Positions 1 to 9,346 are shown, counted from the first letter of the stretch. The stretch is DNA of 64,000 bases from Alloalcanivorax marinus (GCF_016906305.1 NZ_JADDOL010000006.1:1-64000); one strand, 5' to 3'. Numbers and translations are program-made. Notes: a model not told the origin generated them from the sequence alone.

Positions 1-121
1 CATCTGTGATGGGTGGCCGGGCCCGCTTGCGGGTACTCGCGGCGTTCCCGGAAGGGCGTCGCGCCCTGAGTCGCGCCCCGGCTGGAGCGAGACGTCCCGC
101 TAAACTGCGATGAACCAAAAA

Positions 122-181
122 AGAGCCCTCAGCGGGCGTAGAGAGAGCCCTCAGCGGGAAACTAACAAAAGCCTTCAGCGG
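122..181. repeat. Short direct repeats beside the left-edge gene
   Basis: The 15-mer AGAGCCCTCAGCGGG occurs at 122-136 and again at 144-158, 22 nt apart. A diverged third copy (AGCCTTCAGCGG) lies at 170-181 and runs into the 3' end of the first gene. The rest of 1-174 holds no open reading frame I would call. The array may continue to the left of the window. Confidence 0.55.
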
Positions 182-819
182 CGCCGTTTGAGCGGCGCCG
201 AAAGACGCTCCGGATGGCGGGGCGTCACGTCGTCCAGGGCCGCATAGATCGCCTCCAGGTCCCGCTCCAGGTCGCCCTCCGGCCAGAACGTCTCCAGAAT
301 GCGTGCCTCGCGCCGCCGGTAGCAGAAGGTCACCACGATGATCGGCAGCCCCAGTTCCACCGCGATGCGGTGGAAGCCGGTCTTCCACTCCCCGGCACCA
401 CTGCGCGTGCCCTCCGGCGTGATGCCCAGCCAGAACGGATCGCCGGCGGCCAGCAGCCGCTGGGTTTCCGCCACCACGCCACCGGGCCGGCGGCGGTCCA
501 CCGGAATCCCCCCGGCGGCGCGCAGCAGCCAGCCGGCGGGGCCGCGGAACAGGCTGTGCTTGGCCATGAAGCGGATATCCAGACGCAGCCCGAGGATCGC
601 GGCGATGCCCACCAGGCCGTCGTAATTGGAGGTGTGCGGCGCGGCGATCATCACCGCCCGGGGGCGATCCGGCAGCCGCCCCACCACCCGCCAGCCGATG
701 CGGCGCAGGATAAACCGGCCCAGCCAGGCCACCCCGGCGCCGCCCCGGCGCGGCACTTGCGGGCCGATGTCCGCCGGCGTCAGCGGCGGCAACGCCCGGT
801 TCGGTTCGGACCCGCTCAT
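175..819 (-). CDS. PlsC-like lysophospholipid acyltransferase family protein
   Basis: 214 aa. The protein belongs to the glycerolipid acyltransferase superfamily, which moves acyl groups from acyl-CoA or acyl-ACP onto lysophospholipids or related acceptors at the inner membrane. The HX4D motif is seen as HTSNYD (about residues 62-67). The second conserved block is PEGTRS (about 134-139), followed by the usual GFHRIA segment. It is shorter than PlsC proper (about 245 aa) and carries a Lys/Arg-rich C-terminus. The start is the ATG one base downstream of the stop of the thioesterase gene, so the two are surely co-transcribed and probably both act on fatty-acyl groups. The true acceptor cannot be read from sequence. 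Confidence 0.85.
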   Translation of the reverse strand: MSGSEPNRALPPLTPADIGPQVPRRGGAGVAWLGRFILRRIGWRVVGRLPDRPRAVMIAAPHTSNYDGLVGIAAILGLRLDIRFMAKHSLFRGPAGWLLRAAGGIPVDRRRPGGVVAETQRLLAAGDPFWLGITPEGTRSGAGEWKTGFHRIAVELGLPIIVVTFCYRRREARILETFWPEGDLERDLEAIYAALDDVTPRHPERLSAPLKRRR

Positions 820-820
820 C

Positions 821-1618
821 TCAGGCGAACACCACCACGGTCTGGCGGCTGAACGCCACCGGGGTGCCCTGCTCGTCCCAGATCCGCGAGCGGGTATGGC
901 CGTAACCGTCGGCGAAGGCGTCGGTGACCACGTCGTACTGCCAGTCGCGGGTGGGCGGCAGCGTGGCCGGGTCCACCAGGAAGTCCATGGTCCAGGTCAG
1001 GGAACTCATCGGCGCCGGCTTTTTCAGCATGGTGATCACCGAGGCCGGCCAGGTGTCCACCAGACAGGCCAGGCTGGCGGTGTCCTGGGGCTGGCCGTCC
1101 TCGGCGAAGCGCATGTAGCCCTGAAAGTCCGGCCGGGAGGAGCCGGTGTAGGGGTAGTTGTCGTCGGCATAGAGCAGATCGAAATGGCGCAGGAAGTCCG
1201 GCGTCAGGCCCTCCACGAACGGCACCGGGACGCAGTCCGCCGCCGGGCGGATGGCCGGGGCCGGACGGGGCGCCACCGCCAGCGAGGAGGGGCGTGGCTG
1301 GCCCAGGCTGCCCAGCATCACCGCCACCACCTGATCGTCCTGGTGGGCGCTGACCTGCACCTGGGTCACCGACTTGCCGGCGCGCAGGGTTTGCGCCGAC
1401 AACCGCAGAGGCCCCGGCGCCATGGGCGCCACGAACGACAGGGAGAAACTGCGCAGCGGCGCCCGCTGGTCGCCCTGCTCGGCGGCCAGATGGGCGTCCA
1501 TGTGAGCGATCAGGATGGCGCCGACGATGCCGCCGAAGGTGGCGCGGCCCTGGCCCCAGCCCTCGGGCACGGTCATCGAGGTGCCGGCGGCCGCCTCGAC
1601 AATGGAACTGTATTTCAT
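821..1618 (-). CDS. Acyl-CoA thioesterase family protein (double hotdog)
   Basis: 265 aa. The sequence reads as a TesB-like double-hotdog thioesterase (4HBT_3 type) that would hydrolyse acyl-CoA to free acid and CoA. The N-terminal hotdog has the typical GQGRATFGGIVGAIL segment, followed by the beta strands LRSFSLSFVAPMAPGPL and the KSVTQVQVSAHQ stretch. The C-terminal hotdog ends with RSRIWDEQGTPVAFSRQTVVVF. It precedes the acyltransferase gene with a 1-nt gap. The natural substrate is unknown; the family covers short- to long-chain CoA esters. Confidence 0.85.
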   Translation of the reverse strand: MKYSSIVEAAAGTSMTVPEGWGQGRATFGGIVGAILIAHMDAHLAAEQGDQRAPLRSFSLSFVAPMAPGPLRLSAQTLRAGKSVTQVQVSAHQDDQVVAVMLGSLGQPRPSSLAVAPRPAPAIRPAADCVPVPFVEGLTPDFLRHFDLLYADDNYPYTGSSRPDFQGYMRFAEDGQPQDTASLACLVDTWPASVITMLKKPAPMSSLTWTMDFLVDPATLPPTRDWQYDVVTDAFADGYGHTRSRIWDEQGTPVAFSRQTVVVFA

Positions 1619-1683
1619 AAATCGCTCCCGACAAAAGCGGCTATTGATAGCAGAGCGGCCCCGGCTTGGAAAGGGGGGTTCTG

Positions 1684-4125
1684 TTAAGGGCGGTCGCGCA
1701 GGGCCCGCTTGGTTTTGCCGGTGGCCTCGGCGTTCAGCGGGTCCTCCGGCCAGGGGTGCTTGGGGTAGCGGCCGCGCAGATCCTTACGCACCGCCGCGTA
1801 GCCCTCCCGCCAGAAGCGGCCCAGATCCCCGGTGATGGCCGCCGGCCGGCCCGCCGGGGTGAGCAGCTCGGCGGTCAGCGGCAACCGACCCTCCGCCAGG
1901 GCCGGCAGCGCCTCCATACCGAAGCATTCCTGCAGCTTCACCGCCAGGCGGGGACCGCCCTCCGCCCGGTAGTTGATGGCCACCGCCCGGCCCGACGCCA
2001 CCGTCCAGCGGGCCGGCAGCGCCGCGTCCAGGGCCCGCCGCCGGCCGTCGCCCAGGCGCAGGGTCAGGGCGTCGCCCAGGGGCAGCGTTTGCAGGTCCCG
2101 GCGGCTGCGCCGCCCGGCCAGAAACGGCGCCAGCCAGTCCGCCAGATCGGCCAGCAGTGCCTCGTCGTCCATGGCCGGCCACTCCGCCGGGGCCAGTTGG
2201 TGCATCCAGGCGGCGCGGGCGCGCAGTTGCAGGGTCTGCTCGTCCCAGGGCAGCAGATCCAGGCCCCGGGCGCGCACCGCCGCCAGCAGGCCTTCCTGCA
2301 GCAGCGCCGGGGACGGCCGCGCCAGTGGCTGCCGGGACAGCACCAGGGCACCCACCGCGCGCACCCGCTCCGCCACCACCCGGTCCCGTTCCGGGTCCCA
2401 GTGGACCTGCTCCCGCTCCTCGGCGCGGCGCGTGAGCACCCGCGCCACGGCGGCGTCGTCCAGGGGCCAGGCCAGCCGCACCCGGCCATCCCGGCTGTGG
2501 CCGTCGGTGTCCAGAATCAGCAGCCATTCCCGGGCCGCCAGCGCATCGCCGGGGGCGAGGCGGGCGCCGCCGCCGTCGGCCAGCAGATAGCGGTGGTCCT
2601 CCGGGCCCCGGCGCCGCGCCAGCCGTTCCGCGAAGGTGTCGACCAGGATCTCGTCCAGGGGGTCGCCGTCCGCCCGGTCCGGGCGTTCGCCGGCCAGGCG
2701 CTGCCATTCCCGCCGCAACGCCGGCCAGCGGGCCGGCTCATCCTGGAAGCGCCGCAGGCGGCGGGCCAGGTCCGGTTCCCGGTCCAGGCCCGGGGCCCGT
2801 TCGTTGAGCAGCACCGCCAGGGCGGCGGCGGTGCGCGCCCGTCCCCGGTCGCGGCCGGCCAGCACCAGGGCGCCCAGATCCGGCGGCAGCGGCAGGCCGT
2901 TGAGGCGCCGGCCCAGGTCGGTGATGCCACCGTCCCGGTCCAGAGCGCCGGCGCCGATCAGTCGCCTGCGGGCGGCCCGCCAGGGCCCCGCCGGCGGCGG
3001 GTCCAGCCAGAACAGGTCGGCGGGGTCGCGGCAGCCCCAACGGGCCAGATCCAGCACCAGAGCGTCCAGCGCGGTCTGCTGAATCTCCGGCTCGATATGG
3101 CGGGCCAGCACGTCTTCCCGGGCCCACAGCCGCAGGCAACGGCCCGGCCCCAGGCGACCGGCCCGGCCGGCGCGCTGGTCCGCGTTGGCCTGGCTGATGC
3201 GGCGCGTCACCAGGCGACTGCGGTGGCGACGCGGATCGTATTCGGGGCGGCGTTCCAGACCACTGTCCACCACCGTGGTGACACCGCCGATGGTGACGCT
3301 GGTCTCGGCCACGTTGGTGGCCAGCACCACCCGGGGCGCCCCGTCGCCGTCCTCCAGCACCGCCGCCTGGGCGTCGCCGTCCAACCGACCGTGCAGCACC
3401 CGCACCGGCGGGCCGTCGCGGAGCCGTTCCCGCACCCGCTCGATCTCGCGCACGCCGGGCAGGAACACCAGGGTGGTGCCCTGCCCGGCCACCGCCGCCA
3501 CCTGGCGGGCGCAATGGTCCAGGGGATCCGTGTCCCGGGGCGACGGCGCATGATCAATGGCGACCGGGAACGCGCGGCCCTCACTGCGCACCACCGGCAG
3601 CCCCAGACCCTCCGCCAGCGGCCCCACCGCCAGGGTGGCGGACATCACCAGCAGACGCAGATCCTCACGCAGGGCGCCGCGTACTTCCTGCACCAGCGCC
3701 AGGCCCAGATCCGCCTGCAGCGACCGCTCGTGGAACTCGTCGAACACCACCGCCGCGTAGCCTTCGAGGGAAGGGTCGTCCAGCAGCAGGCGCGTCAGTA
3801 CCCCTTCTGTGACCACCTCCACGCGGGTGGCGGCGCTGACCCGCGAATCCGCCCGGGTGCGGTAGCCGACCAGGCCGCCCACCGCCTCGCCCTGCTGTCT
3901 CGCCATGAAGGTGGCCACCGCCCGCGCCGCCACCCGGCGCGGCTCCAGCACCAGCACCCGCCCGTCGCCCCGCCAGGGGGCGTCCAGCAGCGCCAGCGGC
4001 ACCCGGGTGGACTTGCCGGCCCCCGGCGGCGCCTCCAATACCGCCCCGCCCTGCTCCGCCAGACAGCGCAGCAGCGCCGGCAATACCGCCTGCACCGGCA
4101 ATTCAGGGGAAACCGTGTAGGACAT
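1684..4125 (-). CDS. hrpB: ATP-dependent helicase HrpB
   Basis: 813 aa, close to the about 810 aa of E. coli HrpB. It is a DEAH-type superfamily 2 helicase. Walker A is APPGAGKST (32-40), motif II is DEFH (129-132), motif III is MSAT, and the C-terminal helicase motifs include TNVAETSVTIGGV and QRAGRAGR. The HrpB-specific C-terminal region follows (ending near KHPWPEDPLNAEATGKTKRA), which separates it from HrpA. The molecular role of HrpB is poorly defined in most bacteria. It stands alone, with 65-76 nt gaps on both sides. Confidence 0.95.
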   Translation of the reverse strand: MSYTVSPELPVQAVLPALLRCLAEQGGAVLEAPPGAGKSTRVPLALLDAPWRGDGRVLVLEPRRVAARAVATFMARQQGEAVGGLVGYRTRADSRVSAATRVEVVTEGVLTRLLLDDPSLEGYAAVVFDEFHERSLQADLGLALVQEVRGALREDLRLLVMSATLAVGPLAEGLGLPVVRSEGRAFPVAIDHAPSPRDTDPLDHCARQVAAVAGQGTTLVFLPGVREIERVRERLRDGPPVRVLHGRLDGDAQAAVLEDGDGAPRVVLATNVAETSVTIGGVTTVVDSGLERRPEYDPRRHRSRLVTRRISQANADQRAGRAGRLGPGRCLRLWAREDVLARHIEPEIQQTALDALVLDLARWGCRDPADLFWLDPPPAGPWRAARRRLIGAGALDRDGGITDLGRRLNGLPLPPDLGALVLAGRDRGRARTAAALAVLLNERAPGLDREPDLARRLRRFQDEPARWPALRREWQRLAGERPDRADGDPLDEILVDTFAERLARRRGPEDHRYLLADGGGARLAPGDALAAREWLLILDTDGHSRDGRVRLAWPLDDAAVARVLTRRAEEREQVHWDPERDRVVAERVRAVGALVLSRQPLARPSPALLQEGLLAAVRARGLDLLPWDEQTLQLRARAAWMHQLAPAEWPAMDDEALLADLADWLAPFLAGRRSRRDLQTLPLGDALTLRLGDGRRRALDAALPARWTVASGRAVAINYRAEGGPRLAVKLQECFGMEALPALAEGRLPLTAELLTPAGRPAAITGDLGRFWREGYAAVRKDLRGRYPKHPWPEDPLNAEATGKTKRALRDRP

Positions 4126-4201
4126 GGCGCTGGTACCGTGGCCGCAAAACGCACAGGGTAAAGGAAAGCGGGGGGCGGCGCAGGGGAAAAGCGACGGGGG
4201 C

Positions 4202-6337
4202 TCAGTCGGGAAACGCCTGCCGGGTCACCGCCCTGCTGAACCAGTACCCCTGCCCCGCCTGGCAGCCGAGCTGCAGCAACAACAGGGCCTGCTCCTCGTT
4301 CTCGATGCCCTCGGCGATCACTTCCAGATCGAGACTCCGGCCCAGGCTGATAATGGCTTTGACGATGGCCAGATCGTCGCGGTTGGACACCAGACCGGTG
4401 ACGAAGTGGCGATCGATCTTCAGCCTCGTCAGCGGGTATTTCTTCAGCAGGCTGAGGGAGGCGTAGCCGGTACCGTAGTCGTCGAAGGCGATGCGCACCC
4501 CCACCTCCCGCAACCGGAACAGGGCACCCAGCACCTCCTCGTCCGCTTCCAGAATGGTGGTCTCGGTAATCTCCAGTTCCACCGCGTCCGCCGGCAGGTC
4601 GAAGCGCGCCAGCAGCGCCTGCATCTTGTCCACCAGCGCGGTGTCGCGCAGCTGGCACGGGAACAGGTTGATGCCGATGTGAAAATCCGCGTCCCGGGCG
4701 CGCCGTTCGGCGGCGAACGCGCAGCCGGTTTCCAGAATCCAGTCGCCCACCTGCAAGGCGAAGTCACTCGCCTCCAGAACTTCGACAAAAACGCCGGGGG
4801 ACAACAGTCCGCGCTCCGGGTGGCGCCAGCGCAGCAAGGCCTCGGCGCCGGTCACCCGGCCGCTGGGCAGGGCCACCTGCGGCTGGAAATGAATCTCGAG
4901 ATGGTGGGCATGGAAAGCGCGGCGCAGTTCCTGTTCCAGCCGGTGGCGCCGCTCGGCGCGCTCGCGCAGTTCTTCGCGGAACCACACGGCCCGGCTGCCG
5001 CCCTCCAGTTTGGCTTCCTGCAGCGCCAGCAGCGCGCGCTTGACCAGATCGTGGCAATCCGGGACGCCGCCACCGCCGGCACTGGCGGCGACGCCGGCGC
5101 TGGCGGTGAGACGGCATTCGAAACCGCGTACCCGGTAGGGTGCGCCGAGCCGGGCCAGAAGGGTGGCGCACAGCTCGCCGACCCGCTGCTCAGCCCCCTG
5201 GCCCGTGTCGCCCTCCAACAGCACCCCGTACTCGTCGCCGGCCAGGCGCGCCACCAGGCTGCCCGACGGCACCGTGTCCGAGATCCGGCGCGCGGCTTCG
5301 CGCAGTACCGCATCGCCCACCGCCATCCCCAGGGAAGAGTTGACCGCCTTGAAATGACCCAGGCCGATCTTGATCACGGTCACCCCCTGCCCCCGGTCCA
5401 GGGCGTACTGGGCTTGTTCCAGAAAGCGGGACCGGTTGGGAAGATCGGTCAGGCGGTCGTAGTCGCGCAGATAGCGCAGCCGGCTCTGCATGCTGTACCG
5501 CTGGGAGACATCGCGGATCACGAAACCACGCTGAAAGACGGCATCGCTGGCCCAGATGGTGGAGGAGACTTCCACCGGGCAACGGCCGCCGTCCGGCAGC
5601 ATCAAAAATCCGGAGCGGTTGGCGAACGCTCCGGTCGGCTCCGCCGGCGGTTCATCGCTGTTGAACAGCGTGGTTTCCAGGGTGGCGCCGAACAGCTTGC
5701 CGAACGGCTGCCCCATGGCCTTATCCTGCGGCACGCCAGTCAGCCGCTCGGCCCCCTGGTTCCAGAAGGTGACGCGGCGGCTTTCGTCGGTGCAGACAAT
5801 GGCATCGGGCATGGACGAGGCGAGCTTGAAGGCGGCGCGGCGGATCCCCTGAAGGCGCCGGCGGGCCAGATAGTCCATGGCCATGCCGGCCAGGTGTCGC
5901 AGGACTTCGGCCTGGGCGGCGGTGAGCGGCACGCGGGGCTGATAATCCACCACGCTGACGGCGCCGATGCTGATGCCCTCATCGGTAATCAGTGGCGCGC
6001 CGGCATAGAAACGGATCGCCGGCTCGGCGCGCACCAGGGCGTGATCGCGATAGACCGGGTCGGCCAGGGTATCCGGCACCACCAGCAGTTCGCCCCGGGC
6101 CACGGTGTCCGCGCAAAAGGACAGGGCATTATCCAGGGAACAATGTTCAAAGCCGCGACGGGCCTTGAAAACGTGCTGATCCGCATCGGTGAACCCGACC
6201 AGGGCCACCGGTACCTCGAAAAAGGCGGCGGCCAGGGCGACGATGCGGTCAAACTCCTTTTCCGGCGGCGAGCCGAGCACTCCATAATCCTTGAGCGCGG
6301 CCAGGCGCGACGCCTCTTTCCCGGGACCGGTATCCAT
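4202..6337 (-). CDS. GAF-PAS-GGDEF-EAL protein, probable c-di-GMP phosphodiesterase
   Basis: 711 aa, cytoplasmic, with no membrane segment. Domains in order: GAF (about 15-165), PAS (about 175-290, with DAIVCTDESRRVTFWNQG), GGDEF (about 300-450) and EAL (about 465-705). The GGDEF signature reads AGDEY (about residue 366). The metal-binding I-D-L-D stretch has become I-G-L-G (about 323-327), and ND/GH became NS/GM, so cyclase activity is doubtful. No RxxD inhibitory site precedes the signature. The EAL side looks complete: EALLRW, ITETT, FDDYGTGY, LKIDRHF, AEGIEN and QGYWFS. I infer a phosphodiesterase whose GGDEF part is at most regulatory. The GAF and PAS ligands are unknown. Confidence 0.92.
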   Translation of the reverse strand: MDTGPGKEASRLAALKDYGVLGSPPEKEFDRIVALAAAFFEVPVALVGFTDADQHVFKARRGFEHCSLDNALSFCADTVARGELLVVPDTLADPVYRDHALVRAEPAIRFYAGAPLITDEGISIGAVSVVDYQPRVPLTAAQAEVLRHLAGMAMDYLARRRLQGIRRAAFKLASSMPDAIVCTDESRRVTFWNQGAERLTGVPQDKAMGQPFGKLFGATLETTLFNSDEPPAEPTGAFANRSGFLMLPDGGRCPVEVSSTIWASDAVFQRGFVIRDVSQRYSMQSRLRYLRDYDRLTDLPNRSRFLEQAQYALDRGQGVTVIKIGLGHFKAVNSSLGMAVGDAVLREAARRISDTVPSGSLVARLAGDEYGVLLEGDTGQGAEQRVGELCATLLARLGAPYRVRGFECRLTASAGVAASAGGGGVPDCHDLVKRALLALQEAKLEGGSRAVWFREELRERAERRHRLEQELRRAFHAHHLEIHFQPQVALPSGRVTGAEALLRWRHPERGLLSPGVFVEVLEASDFALQVGDWILETGCAFAAERRARDADFHIGINLFPCQLRDTALVDKMQALLARFDLPADAVELEITETTILEADEEVLGALFRLREVGVRIAFDDYGTGYASLSLLKKYPLTRLKIDRHFVTGLVSNRDDLAIVKAIISLGRSLDLEVIAEGIENEEQALLLLQLGCQAGQGYWFSRAVTRQAFPD

Positions 6338-6451
6338 AGAACTGACGCCGATTAATTCATGTTTTAATGAAAAAAACGTGAAGGAGCTCTCAGTTCCCTT
6401 CTCCCAGAAAATAGCCTCGTAAAAATCACCGGTCCAGTGCTTTTCGTGTTT

Positions 6452-7228
6452 TTATTCCGAGGAAATGTAGTTTATTTCATGCCCAGGGTAATAACGGTCG
6501 CCGCCACTGCGATAGCAATCGTCCAGCGCCAGCAGATAATACTCAAGCCCGCGCACCACGGCCTCGAAAGCGCGGCGGCGCGCCGGTTCATCCACCGCCA
6601 GGCGCTTGATCAGTTCCATGGCCTCGTGGGGATGGGCGTCGTCGTAACTGGCGTGGGCGCGCAGCCAGGCCATGGTGTGCCGGTTGATCTCGGCGCGGCC
6701 CTGCTCCTTGTAGTGCTTGACGCCGGCCACCACGCGCTGGCTCCACTCCCCGGTGGCCCACTCGATGGCCAGGTTGGTGGCGGCGATGCTCTCTTCCAGG
6801 GTGCCCTGGTGCCCGGTGGCCCACAGGAACTGATTGACCGCGTCCATGGCCGGCGGCGGCGTGGTGCTCTCCAGGCGCTCCAGACTCAGCCCGAACCCGG
6901 CGGCCCAGTCCTGATACCAGTAGGCGTGACGCTGCTCGATCTTGATATTGCCGATCAGCCAGTTGCGGGTCTCTTCATGGCCGGGTTGTCCGGCGCGGGT
7001 CTTGGCCAGCGCCAGCCCCATATATTTGGGGAAGTTCTCCACCAACGGGTAGAAGTGCAGCAACGCATCACGGAAACGTTCCAGGGACAAGGTGCCCTCG
7101 CCCATCTCAATGAACAGCGGATGGTCCACCACCCGATCCTTCAGCGGCACCAGCGCGTCCCAGAACCGTTGTGCCCAGCCCGGGTGCTCCGTCAGCGTCA
7201 GGGCTTCCTTGTAGCGTGCGACCGCCAT
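6452..7228 (-). CDS. UndA-like haem-oxygenase-fold iron oxidase (TenA/PqqC superfamily)
   Basis: 258 aa from the ATG at 7228, which has GGGAGAAGG upstream; an in-frame extension to 7306 lacks these signals. The sequence recalls Pseudomonas UndA, which decarboxylates medium-chain fatty acids such as lauric acid to 1-alkenes. Shared blocks include NIKIEQRHAYW (94-104), AIEWATGEWS (154-163) and HASYDDAHPHEA (192-203). The putative metal ligands E64, E98, H101, E156, H192, D196 and H199 fall where I recall the UndA di-iron ligands. Automated annotation often calls this family a TenA transcriptional regulator; no DNA-binding domain is visible. Other haem-oxygenase-like di-iron reactions are possible. 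It stands alone, with its own 96-nt upstream region. Confidence 0.75.
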   Translation of the reverse strand: MAVARYKEALTLTEHPGWAQRFWDALVPLKDRVVDHPLFIEMGEGTLSLERFRDALLHFYPLVENFPKYMGLALAKTRAGQPGHEETRNWLIGNIKIEQRHAYWYQDWAAGFGLSLERLESTTPPPAMDAVNQFLWATGHQGTLEESIAATNLAIEWATGEWSQRVVAGVKHYKEQGRAEINRHTMAWLRAHASYDDAHPHEAMELIKRLAVDEPARRRAFEAVVRGLEYYLLALDDCYRSGGDRYYPGHEINYISSE

Positions 7229-7324
7229 AGTCCTTCTCCCTAGCGTGAAATTATTGTGACCCCATGCTAGCGAGGCGCTTTCAAGGCGGCCAGTACCAAA
7301 AATCACCGACGCCGCCGGCGCGGA

Positions 7325-9346
7325 TCAGCCGCGCAGGGCACGCATCAGGGCGCGGCGGCGGCGCGCCAGTTGCAGGCGCTCCGAGCGCGGCGGGTCGCCG
7401 TCCCGGCGATAGGCGAGGTGTTCAAAATAGCGGCGCCAGTGGCCGGCGGCGCCGGTGGCGGCGGGCCAGCGGCGCGCCACCGCCGCTTCCAGGCCGGCGG
7501 CGGACACCGCCTCCGGCAGCGCCAGCCCGCGCCGCCCCAGGGCCTGGCGCAGGCGCCGGAATTCCCGTTCCAGGGGCCGGGCGGGCTGGTCCCGGCGGCG
7601 GTTGAGCACCAGCAGCGCCAGCAGGCCCGTGACCAGCAGCACCGCACCCAGCAGCGCCAGGGCGATGCGCGTGGGGGTGACCGCGCCCAGCAACCTTTCC
7701 AGCAGGTCCCGCTGTTCTTCCTGGCGGTAACCGAGCACCCATTTCTGCCAGTTGAAGTCCACGTAATCGGCCCATTGCTGAAGCCGGAACAGCACCGGCA
7801 GCCGGCCGAAGGCGCCGCCCTCCCCGTCCGCCTGGTCGGCGGACCGGTTGCGCATGGCCTGGCGCAGGCCCAGCTCGATGCGGTCCGGGGCCACCGCGCC
7901 GGTGGGGTCCACGCGCACCCAGCGCCCCGCCAGCCAGACCTCGCTCCAGGCGTGGGCGTCGTACTGGCGCACCTGCAGGTAATCGCCGTTGGGCTCGCCA
8001 CCCTGATAGCCGGCCACCACCCGGGCCGGGACGCCGGCGGCGCGCATCAGGAAGGTGAAGCTGGAGGCGTAGTGCTCGCAGAAGCCGCGCCGGGTATCGA
8101 ACAGAAAGCGATCCACCGTGTCGCCGGTGACCGGCGGCGGTTCCAGGGTGTAGAAAAAGGGCTGCTCGCGGAAGTAGCCCAGCGCCGCGTTCACCAGGGC
8201 CCGGTCGTTCGGGTAGCGGCGGCGCCAGTCCGCCGCCAGGGCCCGGGCGCGTTCGTTGCCCTGCTCCGGCAGGCTCAGCATCAGCGCCCGCTCGGCGCCG
8301 TCCAGGGTGGCGCCGGCGCCGGCGGCGGGCACGCTGCGCACCCGGTAGCCCAGGGTGCCGGTGACCGGTGCGTCCGCCACCAGCCGCAGATCCCGGGCCA
8401 GGGCCAGGCCGTCCAGATCGGTGAACGGTACCGCCAGGGCATACAGCCAGCGCTGCTGGCTGGGCTCCATGATCACCCGGTACTCCCAGGCCGGTCCGCC
8501 GGCGGCGGCGCGCAGGCCGCGATACCAGTCCGGCGCCGGGCCCCGGCCATGGTAGAGGGTGTCCCGTTCGCCCCAGCCCGGGGGGCGGGCCTGGCGCCAG
8601 GTGGTGCCGTCGAAGTAGCTGTAGGTGAGGCCGCGCCAGTAGCGCTGGGACGGGGCCGGTGCCGGTCCGTCGAACTGCACGCGGAAAGCCAGCTCGGCGG
8701 ATTCGGTGAGGCGGCTGACCTGGCCCGGCGACATGCTGTCGCTCATGCCGGTGCGCGCCTGGCCACTGTCCAGGTGCATGTTCCACAGCGGCGCCACCCT
8801 GGGCACCAGCACGAACAGAATGGCGGCCAGCGGCAGCGCCTGCAGCACCATCACCGCCGCCACGCCCAGGTGCTGACGGCCCCGGGCGTGGGTGTCGCCG
8901 TAGTTGATGCCGGCCAGGCTGGCGGTGAGCAACACCAGGCAGCCGACCACATACAGCGCCGCCAACGGCCCCTGATGAAACAGCAGAATGGTGGCGCACA
9001 CGAAATAGCCGAGCACGATCAGCACATAGGCGTCCCGTTTACCCACCAGCTCCAGGTACTTGAGCGCGAACAGCCCGGTGATCAGCGCGGTGCCCGCCTC
9101 CGGGCCGTGCAGCCGGCCAAAGCTCTGCCAGGTGGCCGCCACCGTGGCCAGCAGCAGCGCCAGGCGCACCACCCGGCCGGGCAGCAGCAGCCGCTGGCGG
9201 TCCACCAGCGCCCGCCAGCCCAGCACCAGCAGCAACAGCGGGCTTTGCCACCAGGGCCCGTCGACCAGCTGCGGCAGCGAGGTGGCGATGATCGCCAGGG
9301 TCAGCCAGCCCCGGGCATGACTGGGCACCTGATAGATACGCGCCAT
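7325..9346 (-). CDS. tgpA: TgpA-like membrane transglutaminase (DUF3488-transglutaminase-DUF4129)
   Basis: 673 aa. The N-terminal part (about 1-200) contains several hydrophobic helices (DUF3488). It is followed by a periplasmic transglutaminase-like domain with the triad Cys423 (GFCEHYASSF), His465 (DAHAWSEVW) and Asp480 (VDPTGA). One more membrane helix (LALLGAVLLVTGLLALLVL) and a C-terminal cytoplasmic DUF4129-type segment complete it. In P. aeruginosa the homologue TgpA is essential and acts on the envelope in an undefined way. The start codon overlaps the DUF58 stop by one base (TGATG), so translation is coupled. The MoxR ATPase gene is the first gene of the same operon. Confidence 0.92.
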   Translation of the reverse strand: MARIYQVPSHARGWLTLAIIATSLPQLVDGPWWQSPLLLLVLGWRALVDRQRLLLPGRVVRLALLLATVAATWQSFGRLHGPEAGTALITGLFALKYLELVGKRDAYVLIVLGYFVCATILLFHQGPLAALYVVGCLVLLTASLAGINYGDTHARGRQHLGVAAVMVLQALPLAAILFVLVPRVAPLWNMHLDSGQARTGMSDSMSPGQVSRLTESAELAFRVQFDGPAPAPSQRYWRGLTYSYFDGTTWRQARPPGWGERDTLYHGRGPAPDWYRGLRAAAGGPAWEYRVIMEPSQQRWLYALAVPFTDLDGLALARDLRLVADAPVTGTLGYRVRSVPAAGAGATLDGAERALMLSLPEQGNERARALAADWRRRYPNDRALVNAALGYFREQPFFYTLEPPPVTGDTVDRFLFDTRRGFCEHYASSFTFLMRAAGVPARVVAGYQGGEPNGDYLQVRQYDAHAWSEVWLAGRWVRVDPTGAVAPDRIELGLRQAMRNRSADQADGEGGAFGRLPVLFRLQQWADYVDFNWQKWVLGYRQEEQRDLLERLLGAVTPTRIALALLGAVLLVTGLLALLVLNRRRDQPARPLEREFRRLRQALGRRGLALPEAVSAAGLEAAVARRWPAATGAAGHWRRYFEHLAYRRDGDPPRSERLQLARRRRALMRALRG

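Noticed and set aside
1666-4161. Very long open frame (831 codons) on the plus strand opposite hrpB
   Set aside because: It is rich in Arg, Pro, Gly and Gln, shows no motif, and mirrors the codon pattern of hrpB. GC-rich genes often leave the antisense frame open.
3795-4658. Frame across the hrpB/EAL gene junction
   Set aside because: It is in a different frame from both genes, crosses the clear hrpB start and EAL stop, and has no ribosome site or motif.
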